From positions 1 through 41,894 of the forward strand of contig JAIEOS010000075.1 of assembly GCA_019750295.1 (NCBI GenBank): a stretch of 41,894 nt of DNA, read 5' to 3'. Position numbers and translations under genes: made by a program. This DNA is from Bdellovibrionales bacterium. Its GTDB lineage: Bacteria > Bdellovibrionota > Bdellovibrionia > Bdellovibrionales > JAGQZY01. How positions within the stretch are numbered: the stretch's first letter is position 1; every line of letters starts with the position of its first letter. Positions 8,855 through 17,529 of the stretch are shown here, piece after piece. The notes beneath the pieces are model-generated. The model had not been told where the DNA came from. It saw only the letters and a list, made by a program, of their open reading frames with translations, and ran no database searches.

Positions 8855-10273
8855 ATGCCTGTATCTTCTCGTTATATTGCAGACCCTCGCTGGAATCAGC
8901 TCGACGAACGCTTTCGCGATCCGGTGAGGCCAGTCACTTTCCCTCTAGCGATGGAACGTTTTCGCAATCGACAATGGGATCGTCGGATCGGTCTCGATTC
9001 TCTCAATGATGAGGAATGGAAACAGCACTTCTGGGAGTTTAGGCCCCTCCCGCAAAATCTGCCTCAACCTTTAGCACTCCGGTATCACGGCCATCAGTTT
9101 TTGCACTACAATCCCGATTTGGGAGACGGCCGAGGCTTCTTGTTCGCGCAACTCCGCGATGATCAGGGCCGACTTTTAGATCTCGGAACTAAAGGCTCCG
9201 GCACGACTCCGTGGTCGAGACGAGGGGATGGTCGCTTGACCCTCAAAGGAGCCGTTCGCGAAGTCTTGGCCACCGAAATGCTAGAGGCGTTGGGAGTGAA
9301 TACTTCAAAGACCTTGAGCGTGTTCGAAACTGGCGAAGAGCTTCAAAGGAACGATGAACCCTCACCCACGCGATCCGCAGTCCTGGTGCGCTTAAGCCAC
9401 GGGCATGTCCGAATCGGAACTTTTCAAAGACACGCTTATTTAAGAGACACAGAGGCTTTGAAAACTTTAGTCCACTTTTCCTGCGACAACTATTACCCCA
9501 AGATCGATCGCGAACAGAATCTTCAAGCTCTTCTTGAAGAATTCTTCGATCGTGTTTGTCATTCGGTGGCGCAAATGACAGCACAGTGGATGCTGGGGGG
9601 CTTCGTCCACGGTGTTCTCAACACCGACAATATCAATATCTCGGGAGAGAGCTTTGACTACGGCCCCTATCGCTTCCTCCCCTATTACGATGCGAATTTT
9701 ACCGCCGCGTATTTTGATCACAACGGACTTTACGCCTATGGGGAACAGCCCAAAATTATGCTTTGGAATTTGCAGCAACTTCAGGCGTGCTTGCAATTGA
9801 TTGCGCCGACGGGAACCGATTTTAAAAATGGACTTCAAACGTTTCAGAGCGTATTCTCACAAGAAGTGATTGGGCTTTTTCTCAAGAAACTCAATCTAAG
9901 ACCCCTCGAAGATACGGAGAAAAATACAGATCTGTTCTCTGCGACCATCGAATTTTTAAATGCGACCCGTTGCCCCTATGACTCGTTCTTTTTTGATTGG
10001 TTCTGCGGGGCCCTCAGCGAGGATCGAGCCCACAAAAGTGAGCGCGCACCTTTTTACAAAAAACCCGAATTTAAAGTAATCCATGAACTTCTCAGATCTT
10101 ATAAGTGCTTGAATGAGGAAATTTTAAGTCAGGAGTACTTCCAACAAAAGGACTCCACCTTCCTTTTGATCGACGATATCGAAAACATTTGGACCGCCAT
10201 CGATCAAAAGGAAGACTGGTCCCTCTTCCAAAACAAAATCACCGCCCTCCGAAAAAGGAGCGGCGGACCTTAG
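8855..10273 (+). CDS. selO: SelO/YdiU-family protein adenylyltransferase
   Basis: 472 aa, close to the family length. SelO proteins have a pseudokinase fold that transfers AMP to protein hydroxyl groups, linked to oxidative stress. Family marks include YHGHQFLHYNPDLGDGRG near the N-terminus, LGTKGSGTTPWSRRGDGR (nucleotide loop) and HGVLNTDNINISGESFDYGP (catalytic/metal region). I start it at ATG 8855, just past the hairpin; the frame stays open upstream, but that would translate the inverted repeat. No clear ribosome binding site precedes 8855. A C-terminal Cys or Sec, found in some homologues, is absent. Its stop overlaps the convergent neighbour by 4 bases. Confidence 0.88.
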   Translation: MPVSSRYIADPRWNQLDERFRDPVRPVTFPLAMERFRNRQWDRRIGLDSLNDEEWKQHFWEFRPLPQNLPQPLALRYHGHQFLHYNPDLGDGRGFLFAQLRDDQGRLLDLGTKGSGTTPWSRRGDGRLTLKGAVREVLATEMLEALGVNTSKTLSVFETGEELQRNDEPSPTRSAVLVRLSHGHVRIGTFQRHAYLRDTEALKTLVHFSCDNYYPKIDREQNLQALLEEFFDRVCHSVAQMTAQWMLGGFVHGVLNTDNINISGESFDYGPYRFLPYYDANFTAAYFDHNGLYAYGEQPKIMLWNLQQLQACLQLIAPTGTDFKNGLQTFQSVFSQEVIGLFLKKLNLRPLEDTEKNTDLFSATIEFLNATRCPYDSFFFDWFCGALSEDRAHKSERAPFYKKPEFKVIHELLRSYKCLNEEILSQEYFQQKDSTFLLIDDIENIWTAIDQKEDWSLFQNKITALRKRSGGP

Positions 10274-10836
10274 AACCAGGCGCGGACGTAGACTTGGGTG
10301 TTCCAGACGTTGAACTCGTCGTCACCGTTGGTGGTGTCGTCGTCTTCGTAAAAAACGTGAACGAAAGTAAAGTCAGGGCTAATGGAGATGTGGGGCGCCA
10401 CCGCAAAAGAATAGCCGACGCGAAAGCCTGCGGCTGTGTCGGTCTCGGTACTGTCTTCCGCCACGCCGAGCGTAGTTAATCTCACCTGACTGCGAGCGAT
10501 TCCTAAAAGTCCGCTCACATAGGGCGTGTGAAAATGGGCGGGATGGTAAAGTGCAAACGAAAGTTCGGCCATGATCGGCATCACATTCACTTTAAGTTCG
10601 CGAGTCTCATCGAGAGCCTCTTTGGTATTATAGAAGTTGATGTAGGCGCCTAAAGACAATTGATCATTCAGCTGACCGCCGATCGTCACACCATAAGTGA
10701 GTTCCGTGTCCACTTCGAACGTGTCGTTATTGACGACGTTTCCAACTCCGAGCTGAATCCCAGCGTAACTGCCATCCTGTTGACCCCAAGCTGTCAAAGA
10801 AATCAAAAATAGTCCGACACCTAAAAGCTTTCCCAT
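10270..10836 (-). CDS. Outer-membrane beta-barrel protein
   Basis: 188 aa. Signal peptide about residues 1-18 (LLGVGLFLISLTAWG). The mature part alternates glycine/aromatic-rich strands (YAGIQLGVG, LTYGVTIGGQL, YVSGLLGIARSQ) with acidic loops and ends in YVRAWF, a C-terminal outer-membrane signature. This is a small OmpA/OmpW-like barrel of unknown role; the EDDDTTNGDDE loop could bind cations. It ends 4 bases into the convergent SelO-family gene. A ribosome binding site (GAGGAAAT) stands before the ATG, inside the region next to the 27-bp inverted repeat. Confidence 0.7.
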   Translation of the reverse strand: MGKLLGVGLFLISLTAWGQQDGSYAGIQLGVGNVVNNDTFEVDTELTYGVTIGGQLNDQLSLGAYINFYNTKEALDETRELKVNVMPIMAELSFALYHPAHFHTPYVSGLLGIARSQVRLTTLGVAEDSTETDTAAGFRVGYSFAVAPHISISPDFTFVHVFYEDDDTTNGDDEFNVWNTQVYVRAWF

Positions 10837-10845
10837 ATTTCCTCC

Positions 10846-10904
10846 AGAGGTAACAGTTCCCTTTTAGTTGCGCGATACGCAACTAAAAGGGAACTGTTAC
10901 CTCT
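10846..10904. repeat. Perfect 27-bp inverted repeat, 5-base loop
   Basis: Arms 10846-10872 and 10878-10904 are exact reverse complements around the loop CGATA; the core of an arm is GGTAACAGTTCCCTTTTAG. It lies between divergent genes (beta-barrel protein to the left, SprT-like protein to the right). No T-run follows on either strand. Its architecture matches the 8768 hairpin, though the sequence differs. Confidence 0.95.
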
Positions 10905-10994
10905 CAAAGGTGGCGCAATGAAGCGTCGCCCGTCAAGAGGGAATGGGCGCCTGACTTAATTTTAAGCTTTCGACTTGGCCCGCACCACCTACCA

Positions 10995-12113
10995 ATGTTA
11001 TCTTTTGAATCCATGACTTCCGAAACTCTCAACGCCTGCACCGTCCAACTGATCAAAGAATATTCCGATATTTGTTGGCGGTATAAAGTGAACCTTCGAC
11101 GACCTCTCATCGAAATCGTCGAGGTCCGATCTTTCCTGGGGCGATGGAATCCGACCGAAAGAAAAATTGAACTGACGACCCACTTACTTTTAAGTAGCAG
11201 CTGGGACGATGTTTGCTCCGTGCTCAAACACGAAATGGCCCATCAGATGGTGAGTGAACTCTATGGCTCGAAGGATGCAACCCATGGAGAGGAGTTTCAT
11301 CGTGCGGGACAAACATTGGGACTCTCAGAGAAATTCCTAAGAGCTCAAACAGAACTGAGCCCCGAGATCCCGCCAGACCAAGAAGCGTCCCCACTCCCTA
11401 TCTTACTTCGTATTGAAAAATTACTCTCTTTAGCGCAATCGCAAAATGAGCACGAAGCCTCTCTCGCCATGAGAAAAGCTCAGGACTTAATCGCTCAACA
11501 CAATTTAAACTCACTCCATGCCGCTCAACGTGACCCGCTCCAATTGAAAATTATAGAAACCCATCGCCAAAAAATCTCAGCTCTTTGCAGTCGCATCTGC
11601 GGTTTACTGATGGAGTTTTATTTTGTCGATATTGTGATTGGAGAATCCTTTGATATTTCTAAGAGAAAAAAAACTAAGACCATCGAAATTTTTGGCCGCA
11701 GCGAAAACGTCAAAATCGCAGAGTACGTCTACCATTTTCTCGTCCACTGCGTAGACACGTTGTGGGAAAACTACGCTCAAACAACCAAAACCCGCGGGGG
11801 TCTTAAAAAGTCCTACACCATGGGACTTATTGTGGGATTTGAAAATAAACTTCGCGAAGCCGAACGCGAACGCACAACGCCCGATCTCAAAGCTCTTATC
11901 CCGCTTAAAGGCCTTCTCCATAAGGAGCAAAAAGATCTCAAAAATTTTATAAAAAAACGTCATCCCCGACTGTCCCGTCGCTCGCGCGGACGCCAAATGT
12001 ATGACGAAAGGACTTTTGCAAGAGGACTCACCGACGGCAAAAAAATTGTGGTCCATAAGGGCATGAGCTCCGCAGTTCAAGGCGGAATTAAACTTTTAAA
12101 AAATTGGCTCTAG
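10995..12113 (+). CDS. SprT-like zinc metalloprotease fused to DUF2786
   Basis: 372 aa, cytoplasmic. Residues 15-110 form a SprT-like domain with HEMAH at 79-83 and the third zinc ligand H102 in HGEEFHRAG; E80 is the catalytic base. Residues 136-171 match DUF2786 (LLRIEKLLSLAQ, EASLAMRKAQDLIAQHN). The basic C-terminal part, rich in Arg and Lys with HPRLSRRSRGRQ, could bind nucleic acid. SprT/Spartan proteins cleave proteins on DNA in eukaryotes, but the bacterial role is unknown. ATG 11013 is an alternative start. The stop overlaps the next convergent gene by 4 bases. Confidence 0.85.
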   Translation: MLSFESMTSETLNACTVQLIKEYSDICWRYKVNLRRPLIEIVEVRSFLGRWNPTERKIELTTHLLLSSSWDDVCSVLKHEMAHQMVSELYGSKDATHGEEFHRAGQTLGLSEKFLRAQTELSPEIPPDQEASPLPILLRIEKLLSLAQSQNEHEASLAMRKAQDLIAQHNLNSLHAAQRDPLQLKIIETHRQKISALCSRICGLLMEFYFVDIVIGESFDISKRKKTKTIEIFGRSENVKIAEYVYHFLVHCVDTLWENYAQTTKTRGGLKKSYTMGLIVGFENKLREAERERTTPDLKALIPLKGLLHKEQKDLKNFIKKRHPRLSRRSRGRQMYDERTFARGLTDGKKIVVHKGMSSAVQGGIKLLKNWL

Positions 12114-14170
12114 CGCACTCGAAGGAGCGATAGCTTTGCGGGACTTGCCGCCGTGATGGTGCCCGCCAAGGCATCTTGGGCCGAGGTCAAAGTAATCACG
12201 TCTCCCGCGACGACCCCATTTAAGAGAAATGTAAGACTGCACGAGCTTTCGTTGTGTCCATTGGCATTACTGATTTGGTGAGACGAACAAACAGCTCCAC
12301 TGATCATCGACCCGTTTTTAAGAACTCGAATCGTGACGTTAGGACGAGTGATCGCACCCGTCAAATGATCGTTGTAGGTTAAAAGATAGTTACCACTTTG
12401 AGTGATGGTGATCTGATGACTATTGGTCGCCGTGGAGTGCGTGTAATGCGTGGGATCTGTGGCCAGCTGCGTGTTCCATTGGATCGGTGAAGCGGCAAGG
12501 TTCCAGTTGGTCGATCCCACGGTTCGAGTGCCTGTGAGCGACAGATAATTCTCTACGCTTTTCAATTTTTCAACAATGATTGAGGCCTGTCGTCCCGTTT
12601 CCACTTGAATCGTATTGGTGGAGGCTTCGCGAAGCACTTCCACGGTTAAAATCTGCCCGGCCGTCACTCCCTGAAGCTGCCCGACCCAGTGAGCGGTGGA
12701 GGTGAGATGGTTTCCGGCACAATCGATAAACCCTTGAGCGCCTTGCCCCCCACTCACCAACGATCCATTGAGCCTAACATTCACTTTGACGTTATGTCGC
12801 GTTGTACAGGCGCCAATTACTTCCATAGGAATATTCACATACACCAGATAATTACCCGCAGTGAGGACGATATTGTGAGGCTCCGCGGGCTCCCAGGTGA
12901 AAGCGCTCGTGATTTTATTTCGCGACCAAACCATCGGGTAAGCTGTGACCTGATTCAAATTTGGAGAATTCGTCGTGGCCGTCGCCGTGGCATAGAAGAA
13001 ATCTCGGGACGGATAAATAAATTCTACGTACGCCTGAATTCCCTCGGAGACCACCGCTCCCGTTCCAGACGCTACGCGCTCCACATAAACCTGAATTTCA
13101 TCATTGATCGAAAGATTCTGCAGATAAGCGACAAGATGATTGGAAGAGTCCGAAAATCCCGACGCATTAATCAAATAAGAACTGTGCGCGAGAGCGTCCG
13201 TTTTTTCGACTCCGTTTACGAGCACTCGTGCTTTAATGGAGCATCGAGCGGCGCATCCACTCTGAATCGTCAGAGGCATAGTTAAATACATCAAATAATC
13301 CCCGGAGCGGTTCACTGTGAGAACGTCGGGCTCGGTCAAGGTCGAATGCGAAAAGAACTCGTTGTTAAAGATCGAAGACGACCACCGAATATTGGCCGAG
13401 GCCGTCGAATAGAAATCATTGGAGGCTGTGGTTTGCGTCCCCGTGAGGAGCGCTGTGGGCGAACGCAACCTCCACGCTGAAGACGTAGCAACTGTCGATG
13501 TTCGAGCAGCCGTATCTTTAGCACGCACGGAGGTGTAATAAGGAATACCGTAGGTCAATGCGACACCGGAGGTGGCCTGGAATGATGTCGCACTCACAGG
13601 AGACCAGTTGAGTGTGTTCGTTCCTCCCGCCGTTGTTCCAATGGCAAGATCGTAACCCGCAAGCTGGCAGTTGTCTGTGGATGCGGTCCAAGTGGCGGTC
13701 CCTGATTTGGAATCGGTGGAATCACTTGCCACCACTAATCCCGTCGGTGCCGTGGGATTGGTAGCATCCACGCGAAACGGGTTTTGCGCAATATGAGTAT
13801 CTAAAACAGAGTTGTTAGCCCCTCGCGCTCTCACCATCACGTAGTAATCTGTGCATTCCGCCAAAGTTAAACCGGTGAACTGATGGGACGTCGTCACTCC
13901 AATATCGGTCCAGGCGACGGTGCTCGGATTAAGTTCACTAGCTGTTGAGGAAACGGCGGCCTCTAACGAAGTAAAAATGGGAAAGCCCAATTGCCAAGTG
14001 AAGACCGGAGTCTCCGCAAGACTTGTGCTGAGAGCAGGAACCGCCAGATTTGTGATCGACTGGTAGTTTTGATCCGTGCCATCATCAACCGAATTCGTCT
14101 CCGTTTTTTTACAAGACAATACTGTGGTTAAAAAAGGCAATAAAATAAGAAATTTAACCACAGGATTCAT
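12110..14170 (-). CDS. Large surface lipoprotein: fibronectin-like domains plus three beta-sandwich repeats
   Basis: 686 aa. A lipoprotein signal ends at C20 (TTVLSC). Residues about 40-230 look like two fibronectin type III domains (TPVFTWQLGF, DLAIGTTAGGTN). From about 240 to the end come three related units of 140-160 residues, each with an SG-x-YL strand (SGDYLMYLTMP, AGNYLVYVNIP, SGNYLLTYNDH), then a VLVNG or VRLNG strand, then a late Q-x-Y-V or T-L strand; the pattern resembles the C1q/TNF-like jelly roll. It is probably exposed on the cell surface. Serine/threonine-rich, no enzyme motif. Convergent with the SprT-like gene. Confidence 0.7.
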   Translation of the reverse strand: MNPVVKFLILLPFLTTVLSCKKTETNSVDDGTDQNYQSITNLAVPALSTSLAETPVFTWQLGFPIFTSLEAAVSSTASELNPSTVAWTDIGVTTSHQFTGLTLAECTDYYVMVRARGANNSVLDTHIAQNPFRVDATNPTAPTGLVVASDSTDSKSGTATWTASTDNCQLAGYDLAIGTTAGGTNTLNWSPVSATSFQATSGVALTYGIPYYTSVRAKDTAARTSTVATSSAWRLRSPTALLTGTQTTASNDFYSTASANIRWSSSIFNNEFFSHSTLTEPDVLTVNRSGDYLMYLTMPLTIQSGCAARCSIKARVLVNGVEKTDALAHSSYLINASGFSDSSNHLVAYLQNLSINDEIQVYVERVASGTGAVVSEGIQAYVEFIYPSRDFFYATATATTNSPNLNQVTAYPMVWSRNKITSAFTWEPAEPHNIVLTAGNYLVYVNIPMEVIGACTTRHNVKVNVRLNGSLVSGGQGAQGFIDCAGNHLTSTAHWVGQLQGVTAGQILTVEVLREASTNTIQVETGRQASIIVEKLKSVENYLSLTGTRTVGSTNWNLAASPIQWNTQLATDPTHYTHSTATNSHQITITQSGNYLLTYNDHLTGAITRPNVTIRVLKNGSMISGAVCSSHQISNANGHNESSCSLTFLLNGVVAGDVITLTSAQDALAGTITAASPAKLSLLRVR

Positions 14171-14261
14171 ACTGATCTTATCGGCATTTGTTAATAAAAA
14201 ATAATGTTTGGTCTCACAATGAGACAGTGACTTTTAGGGGAGGCCCCCGCATACTCCCGCT

Positions 14262-14873
14262 GTGGAAAAAACCAAAAAATTTTTATTCTATCTTGCATGG
14301 GCGACCCTGCTATGGTCGGGAATCTTTCCTAAAGACTACCTCACATGGTTTTTAGAAGCCGTCCCGGCGTTGATTGGTTTGCCGATTCTGTATTATGTGG
14401 ACTCTCGACATCGAGTCAGCTCGGCGCTATATATTCTCGTCTGTCTCCACGCGATCATTCTTTGCGTCGGAGCCAAATACACCTATGCCGAAGTTCCCGC
14501 GGGATTTTGGATGAGCGAAGCGATGGGATGGTCCCGAAATCATTACGATCGATTGGGACACTTCTTTCAAGGTTTCCAACCGGCAATTTTCTGCCGGGAG
14601 TTGTTGATTCGAAATTATGTGATTCAGCGCCGCGGCGGGTGGACCTTTTTAATCTGCGTCATGGCCAGTCTCTCGTTTAGCGCCTTTTACGAACTCATCG
14701 AATTCGGTGCCGCTCTTCTCAGCAGCGAAGCCGCCGAAGCTTTTCTAGGAACTCAAGGTGACGTTTGGGACACACAATGGGATATGCTTTTTGCTCTGAT
14801 TGGCTCTTTGTGCAGTTTATTTTTCTTAAGTGACGTTCATGATAAGCAGATCAATACCTTGCAATGGAGGTAG
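14262..14873 (+). CDS. YjdF-family (DUF2238) membrane protein
   Basis: 203 aa with about six hydrophobic segments (residues 7-20, 27-44, 51-70, 130-150, 178-194). The conserved family stretches are present: GAKYTYAEVPAG, NHYDRLGHFFQGFQPA and SFSAFYELIEF, followed by GTQGDVWDTQWDM. Histidine and acidic residues in these motifs are invariant in the family, whose biochemical role is unknown. GTG start; a purine-rich AGGGGAGG lies rather far upstream (about 18 bases). It runs into the MBL-fold gene three bases downstream, so the two probably form an operon. Confidence 0.85.
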   Translation: MEKTKKFLFYLAWATLLWSGIFPKDYLTWFLEAVPALIGLPILYYVDSRHRVSSALYILVCLHAIILCVGAKYTYAEVPAGFWMSEAMGWSRNHYDRLGHFFQGFQPAIFCRELLIRNYVIQRRGGWTFLICVMASLSFSAFYELIEFGAALLSSEAAEAFLGTQGDVWDTQWDMLFALIGSLCSLFFLSDVHDKQINTLQWR

Positions 14874-14876
14874 TTC

Positions 14877-15758
14877 GTGAGCACAGCCAAAACCCGATTT
14901 CATTTTTCGGAAATTCTCGGAAATTCGCAAAAGCTCGACGGCGGAGCCATGTTTGGGAATGCTCCCCGTGCGGTTTGGCAAAAATGGATTTCGTCCGATG
15001 ATATCGGCCGCATTCCCCTCGCCTGTCGCGCTCTCCTCATAGAATTTGATGATAAAAAAATACTCTTCGAAACCGGGATCGGAGCGTTCTTCGATCCCAA
15101 ACTGGCGGATCGATTTGGTGTAGAAACTCCAAAAATTCATCAACTTCGTGAGAACCTCAAAAAAATCGCTCTTGAGCCCGAAGATATTACCCACGTTATT
15201 CTCACGCACCTCCATTTTGATCATGCCGGCGGGTTACTGCCAACCTACGAAGAGATCCAAAATGGCAATCACGGGATCATTTTTAAAAACGCGGAGATCC
15301 TCGTCGGCAAAGAGGCTTGGGAACGCGCCCTCCATCCTCACTCCCGCGATCGCGCGTCCTTCATTGCCGATTTGCCAGAAAAACTGAAAGCCACCGGAAA
15401 GCTGCGTATCCTCGATGGGCACGAACAACTCTTTGACGGACGACTCCGCTTTTTTATTTCTAACGGTCATACTCCCGGTCAAATGCTGAGTATTTTTCGC
15501 GGAGAGAATACGTCTATTGTTTTTTGTGGGGACTTAGTGCCAGGTCGACACTGGGTTCATTTACCGATCACTATGGGCTACGATAGATTTCCCGAACTTC
15601 TCATCGAAGAAAAAGAAACGCTATATAAGATGTCTCAGGACTGGCTGTTCTTTTTTACTCACGATGATCAAGTGGCCGCAAGTTACATCGAGCTCACTGA
15701 TAAAAAGAAATTTGAGCCCGTGAGTCACGTCGCTCATCCCCGCCGGGACGTTTTTTAA
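14877..15758 (+). CDS. Metallo-beta-lactamase-fold hydrolase
   Basis: 293 aa, probably cytoplasmic as no signal peptide is seen. The dinuclear zinc site is complete: HLHFDH at 111-116, H198 in NGHTPGQ, D219 in FCGDLVPG and H262 in FFTHDD. The arrangement resembles N-acyl-homoserine lactonases and related esterases (AttM/AiiA-like branch), but the substrate cannot be told from sequence. GTG start supported by TGGAGG 7 bases upstream; an operon with the YjdF-family gene before it. Confidence 0.88.
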   Translation: MSTAKTRFHFSEILGNSQKLDGGAMFGNAPRAVWQKWISSDDIGRIPLACRALLIEFDDKKILFETGIGAFFDPKLADRFGVETPKIHQLRENLKKIALEPEDITHVILTHLHFDHAGGLLPTYEEIQNGNHGIIFKNAEILVGKEAWERALHPHSRDRASFIADLPEKLKATGKLRILDGHEQLFDGRLRFFISNGHTPGQMLSIFRGENTSIVFCGDLVPGRHWVHLPITMGYDRFPELLIEEKETLYKMSQDWLFFFTHDDQVAASYIELTDKKKFEPVSHVAHPRRDVF

Positions 15759-15774
15759 CTCCGCTCTGCAGGGT

Positions 15775-15808
15775 AAAAAAAAAGCTGCTAGTGGTTAGCT
15801 AGCAGCTT
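15775..15808 (-). terminator. Rho-independent terminator of the VWA lipoprotein gene
   Basis: Stem AAGCTGCTAG (15782-15791) pairs perfectly with CTAGCAGCTT (15799-15808) around a 7-base loop. On the minus strand it runs into nine T. It lies about 40 bases past the stop of the minus-strand gene; the plus-strand MBL gene gets no T-run from it. Confidence 0.88.
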
Positions 15809-15846
15809 GGGGGGTTATTCCCTCTCCCCAACTAGTCTTCCTCAAG

Positions 15847-17187
15847 CTAGTTAGGACAGAAGTACTCAATACTATAATTTCCTTGTAATAATGGAGTGGT
15901 GAAGATGATCTGCTGACCATCCACTGTAAAGCTTGGAACCGCGGTCCCTGGCTTTACCGGAACGATGCGAATGTCTGCGACACCATCGTTGTTGGTGTCT
16001 TGCGGAGTGCACGACAGATCATACGTTTTTTGTAAGTTTGCAATCTCTTGACCGATCACCGTTAATTGATTGCCGTAGTCAGGGGCACAAATGTCTCCTA
16101 AAATTCCCGAAGTCAGCCCAGAGAGTTCGGCATAAGCCGTTCCGTATCCATGAACCGTAGGATCAATATCTTTACATTTCGTATCGCCCGGTCGAACAAT
16201 GATCGAGTGGAACTGGAATAGTTTTTCCACTCCCCACGTTTTGTTCACAAATTTCACAAGCTCACTCCCTTTATTGAGATAACTTAAATTGGCCGGAGTT
16301 TGAGAAATATCCTCGTTCTCGTCGGTCACAACGATGGCCGCAAGAGCCGCATCTTTTCTAAAGAAAGCTTTGTTCACAGAATCTTTGTAAGTTGCATTAT
16401 TTTGTACAGGGTTCACCGCACGCTCCAGTGAACGATAAAGGTTACGAATCCCTTGCTCGATATGGTGACCTTCTATACCCGTCTGTACAGTGGCGCTAAA
16501 AAGTTTTCGCGCTTCTTCTTTGCTCAATTGAGAAGTTAAGGAGTAATTGGAGTTTCCAAACTTAAGAAAGCGTCCATCCCCTTTGATGCCATTGATCGTA
16601 TCCGTCGTGATAATACCAATCTTCCAATCTAAACCATCCACTCGATCGATAAAGTTGGAAATTTTTTGCGCCATACTTAATTGCTCTTCGCGCATCGATT
16701 TTGAGTTATCGATAATAAACACCACATCCACCGGGCCCTGCTTTGCCACCACCTGGATTGGAGTCGTTGCCGGTTTAAATCCTTGGAGGAGAGTCCACTC
16801 CACATCATCCTGAACTTGCTGATTCTGCGCATCGGTCACGATGATTTCTAAAGTATGATCCCCTAGAGTCGGATTATTGATCACAAGTGTGTCACCGTCG
16901 ATCGAACACGGCACTGGCTTACCATCGACGTTACACACGATGCTGACGACCGGTGCAGATCCAGGAATAATGTCGTACACCACCGTGACTGGCTCGTTCA
17001 CGAGCTGATTGCCCGGCACTTGCACCCAGACGATCGTGGGCGGAGTTTTAACAGGTCCCGGTTGTTCGATGTTTCCGCTGTTTTCCAATCCCGACGTTTT
17101 CATTTCACTAAACGTCGCTTTGGCGCATCCCACTGCGAATGGTGCGGCCGCAACCAGCATCAACAAGTTCTTAAAAAGAACCTTCAT
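15847..17187 (-). CDS. VWA-domain lipoprotein
   Basis: 446 aa from ATG 17187, chosen because GGGGAGA stands 7 bases before it; an upstream start would add nine residues before the signal peptide. The lipobox ends at C21 (AVGC). An immunoglobulin-like region with two Cys (VVSIVCNVDGKPVPCS) comes first, and the VWA domain begins near 150 with a MIDAS motif DNSKS at 160-164 (DxSxS), so it likely binds a divalent metal and a protein partner. The C-terminal part contains DTNNDGVADI, a calcium-loop-like stretch. Probably surface or periplasmic adhesion/scaffold protein. Confidence 0.82.
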   Translation of the reverse strand: MKVLFKNLLMLVAAAPFAVGCAKATFSEMKTSGLENSGNIEQPGPVKTPPTIVWVQVPGNQLVNEPVTVVYDIIPGSAPVVSIVCNVDGKPVPCSIDGDTLVINNPTLGDHTLEIIVTDAQNQQVQDDVEWTLLQGFKPATTPIQVVAKQGPVDVVFIIDNSKSMREEQLSMAQKISNFIDRVDGLDWKIGIITTDTINGIKGDGRFLKFGNSNYSLTSQLSKEEARKLFSATVQTGIEGHHIEQGIRNLYRSLERAVNPVQNNATYKDSVNKAFFRKDAALAAIVVTDENEDISQTPANLSYLNKGSELVKFVNKTWGVEKLFQFHSIIVRPGDTKCKDIDPTVHGYGTAYAELSGLTSGILGDICAPDYGNQLTVIGQEIANLQKTYDLSCTPQDTNNDGVADIRIVPVKPGTAVPSFTVDGQQIIFTTPLLQGNYSIEYFCPN

Positions 17188-17411
17188 AAAAATCTCCCCC
17201 GTGTGCAATGACACAAATCTTTCTTACAAGGAAAATTTCGGCGCTTTGAATTAGATCTTGATCTGGGATGGCAAAACTCTAGTCGGGCTATAATATAAGG
17301 GGATCTCCCCTTCTGAAACTGGACTTAGGAAAGATATCCTGTTGAAACTTTCTACAAATTTACCCGAACCGAGTTTATAACGCACCCCATACTGATTTGA
17401 TGTTCCTACTT

Positions 17412-17440
17412 TTCCACAAGGTCTTTTAATGAGATAAACT
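17412..17440 (+). promoter_or_regulatory. Candidate promoter of tRNA-Cys
   Basis: TTCCAC (17412-17417) and TAAACT (17435-17440) are separated by 17 bases and end 15 bases before the mature tRNA. Both boxes are imperfect; inferred from spacing only. Confidence 0.4.
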
Positions 17441-17455
17441 AAGACTTACGTCAGG

Positions 17456-17529
17456 GGTGGTATGGCCGAGTGGCTAGGCAGCGGACTGCAAATCCGTGTA
17501 CATCGGTTCAAATCCGGTTACCACCTCCA
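17456..17529 (+). tRNA. tRNA-Cys (GCA)
   Basis: 74 bases including an encoded CCA. The acceptor stem GGTGGTA pairs with TACCACC, the anticodon loop is CTGCAAA (anticodon GCA), and the T loop is GGTTCAAATCC. All base content after it changes character: the next 20 kb are metal-resistance cargo. tRNA 3' ends are classic targets of tyrosine integrases, so this is the probable left attachment site of the element. Confidence 0.95.

Noticed and set aside
14211-14225. Hairpin GTCTCA-CAA-TGAGAC
   Set aside because: Only a 6-bp stem without T-run or neighbouring context; likely by chance.
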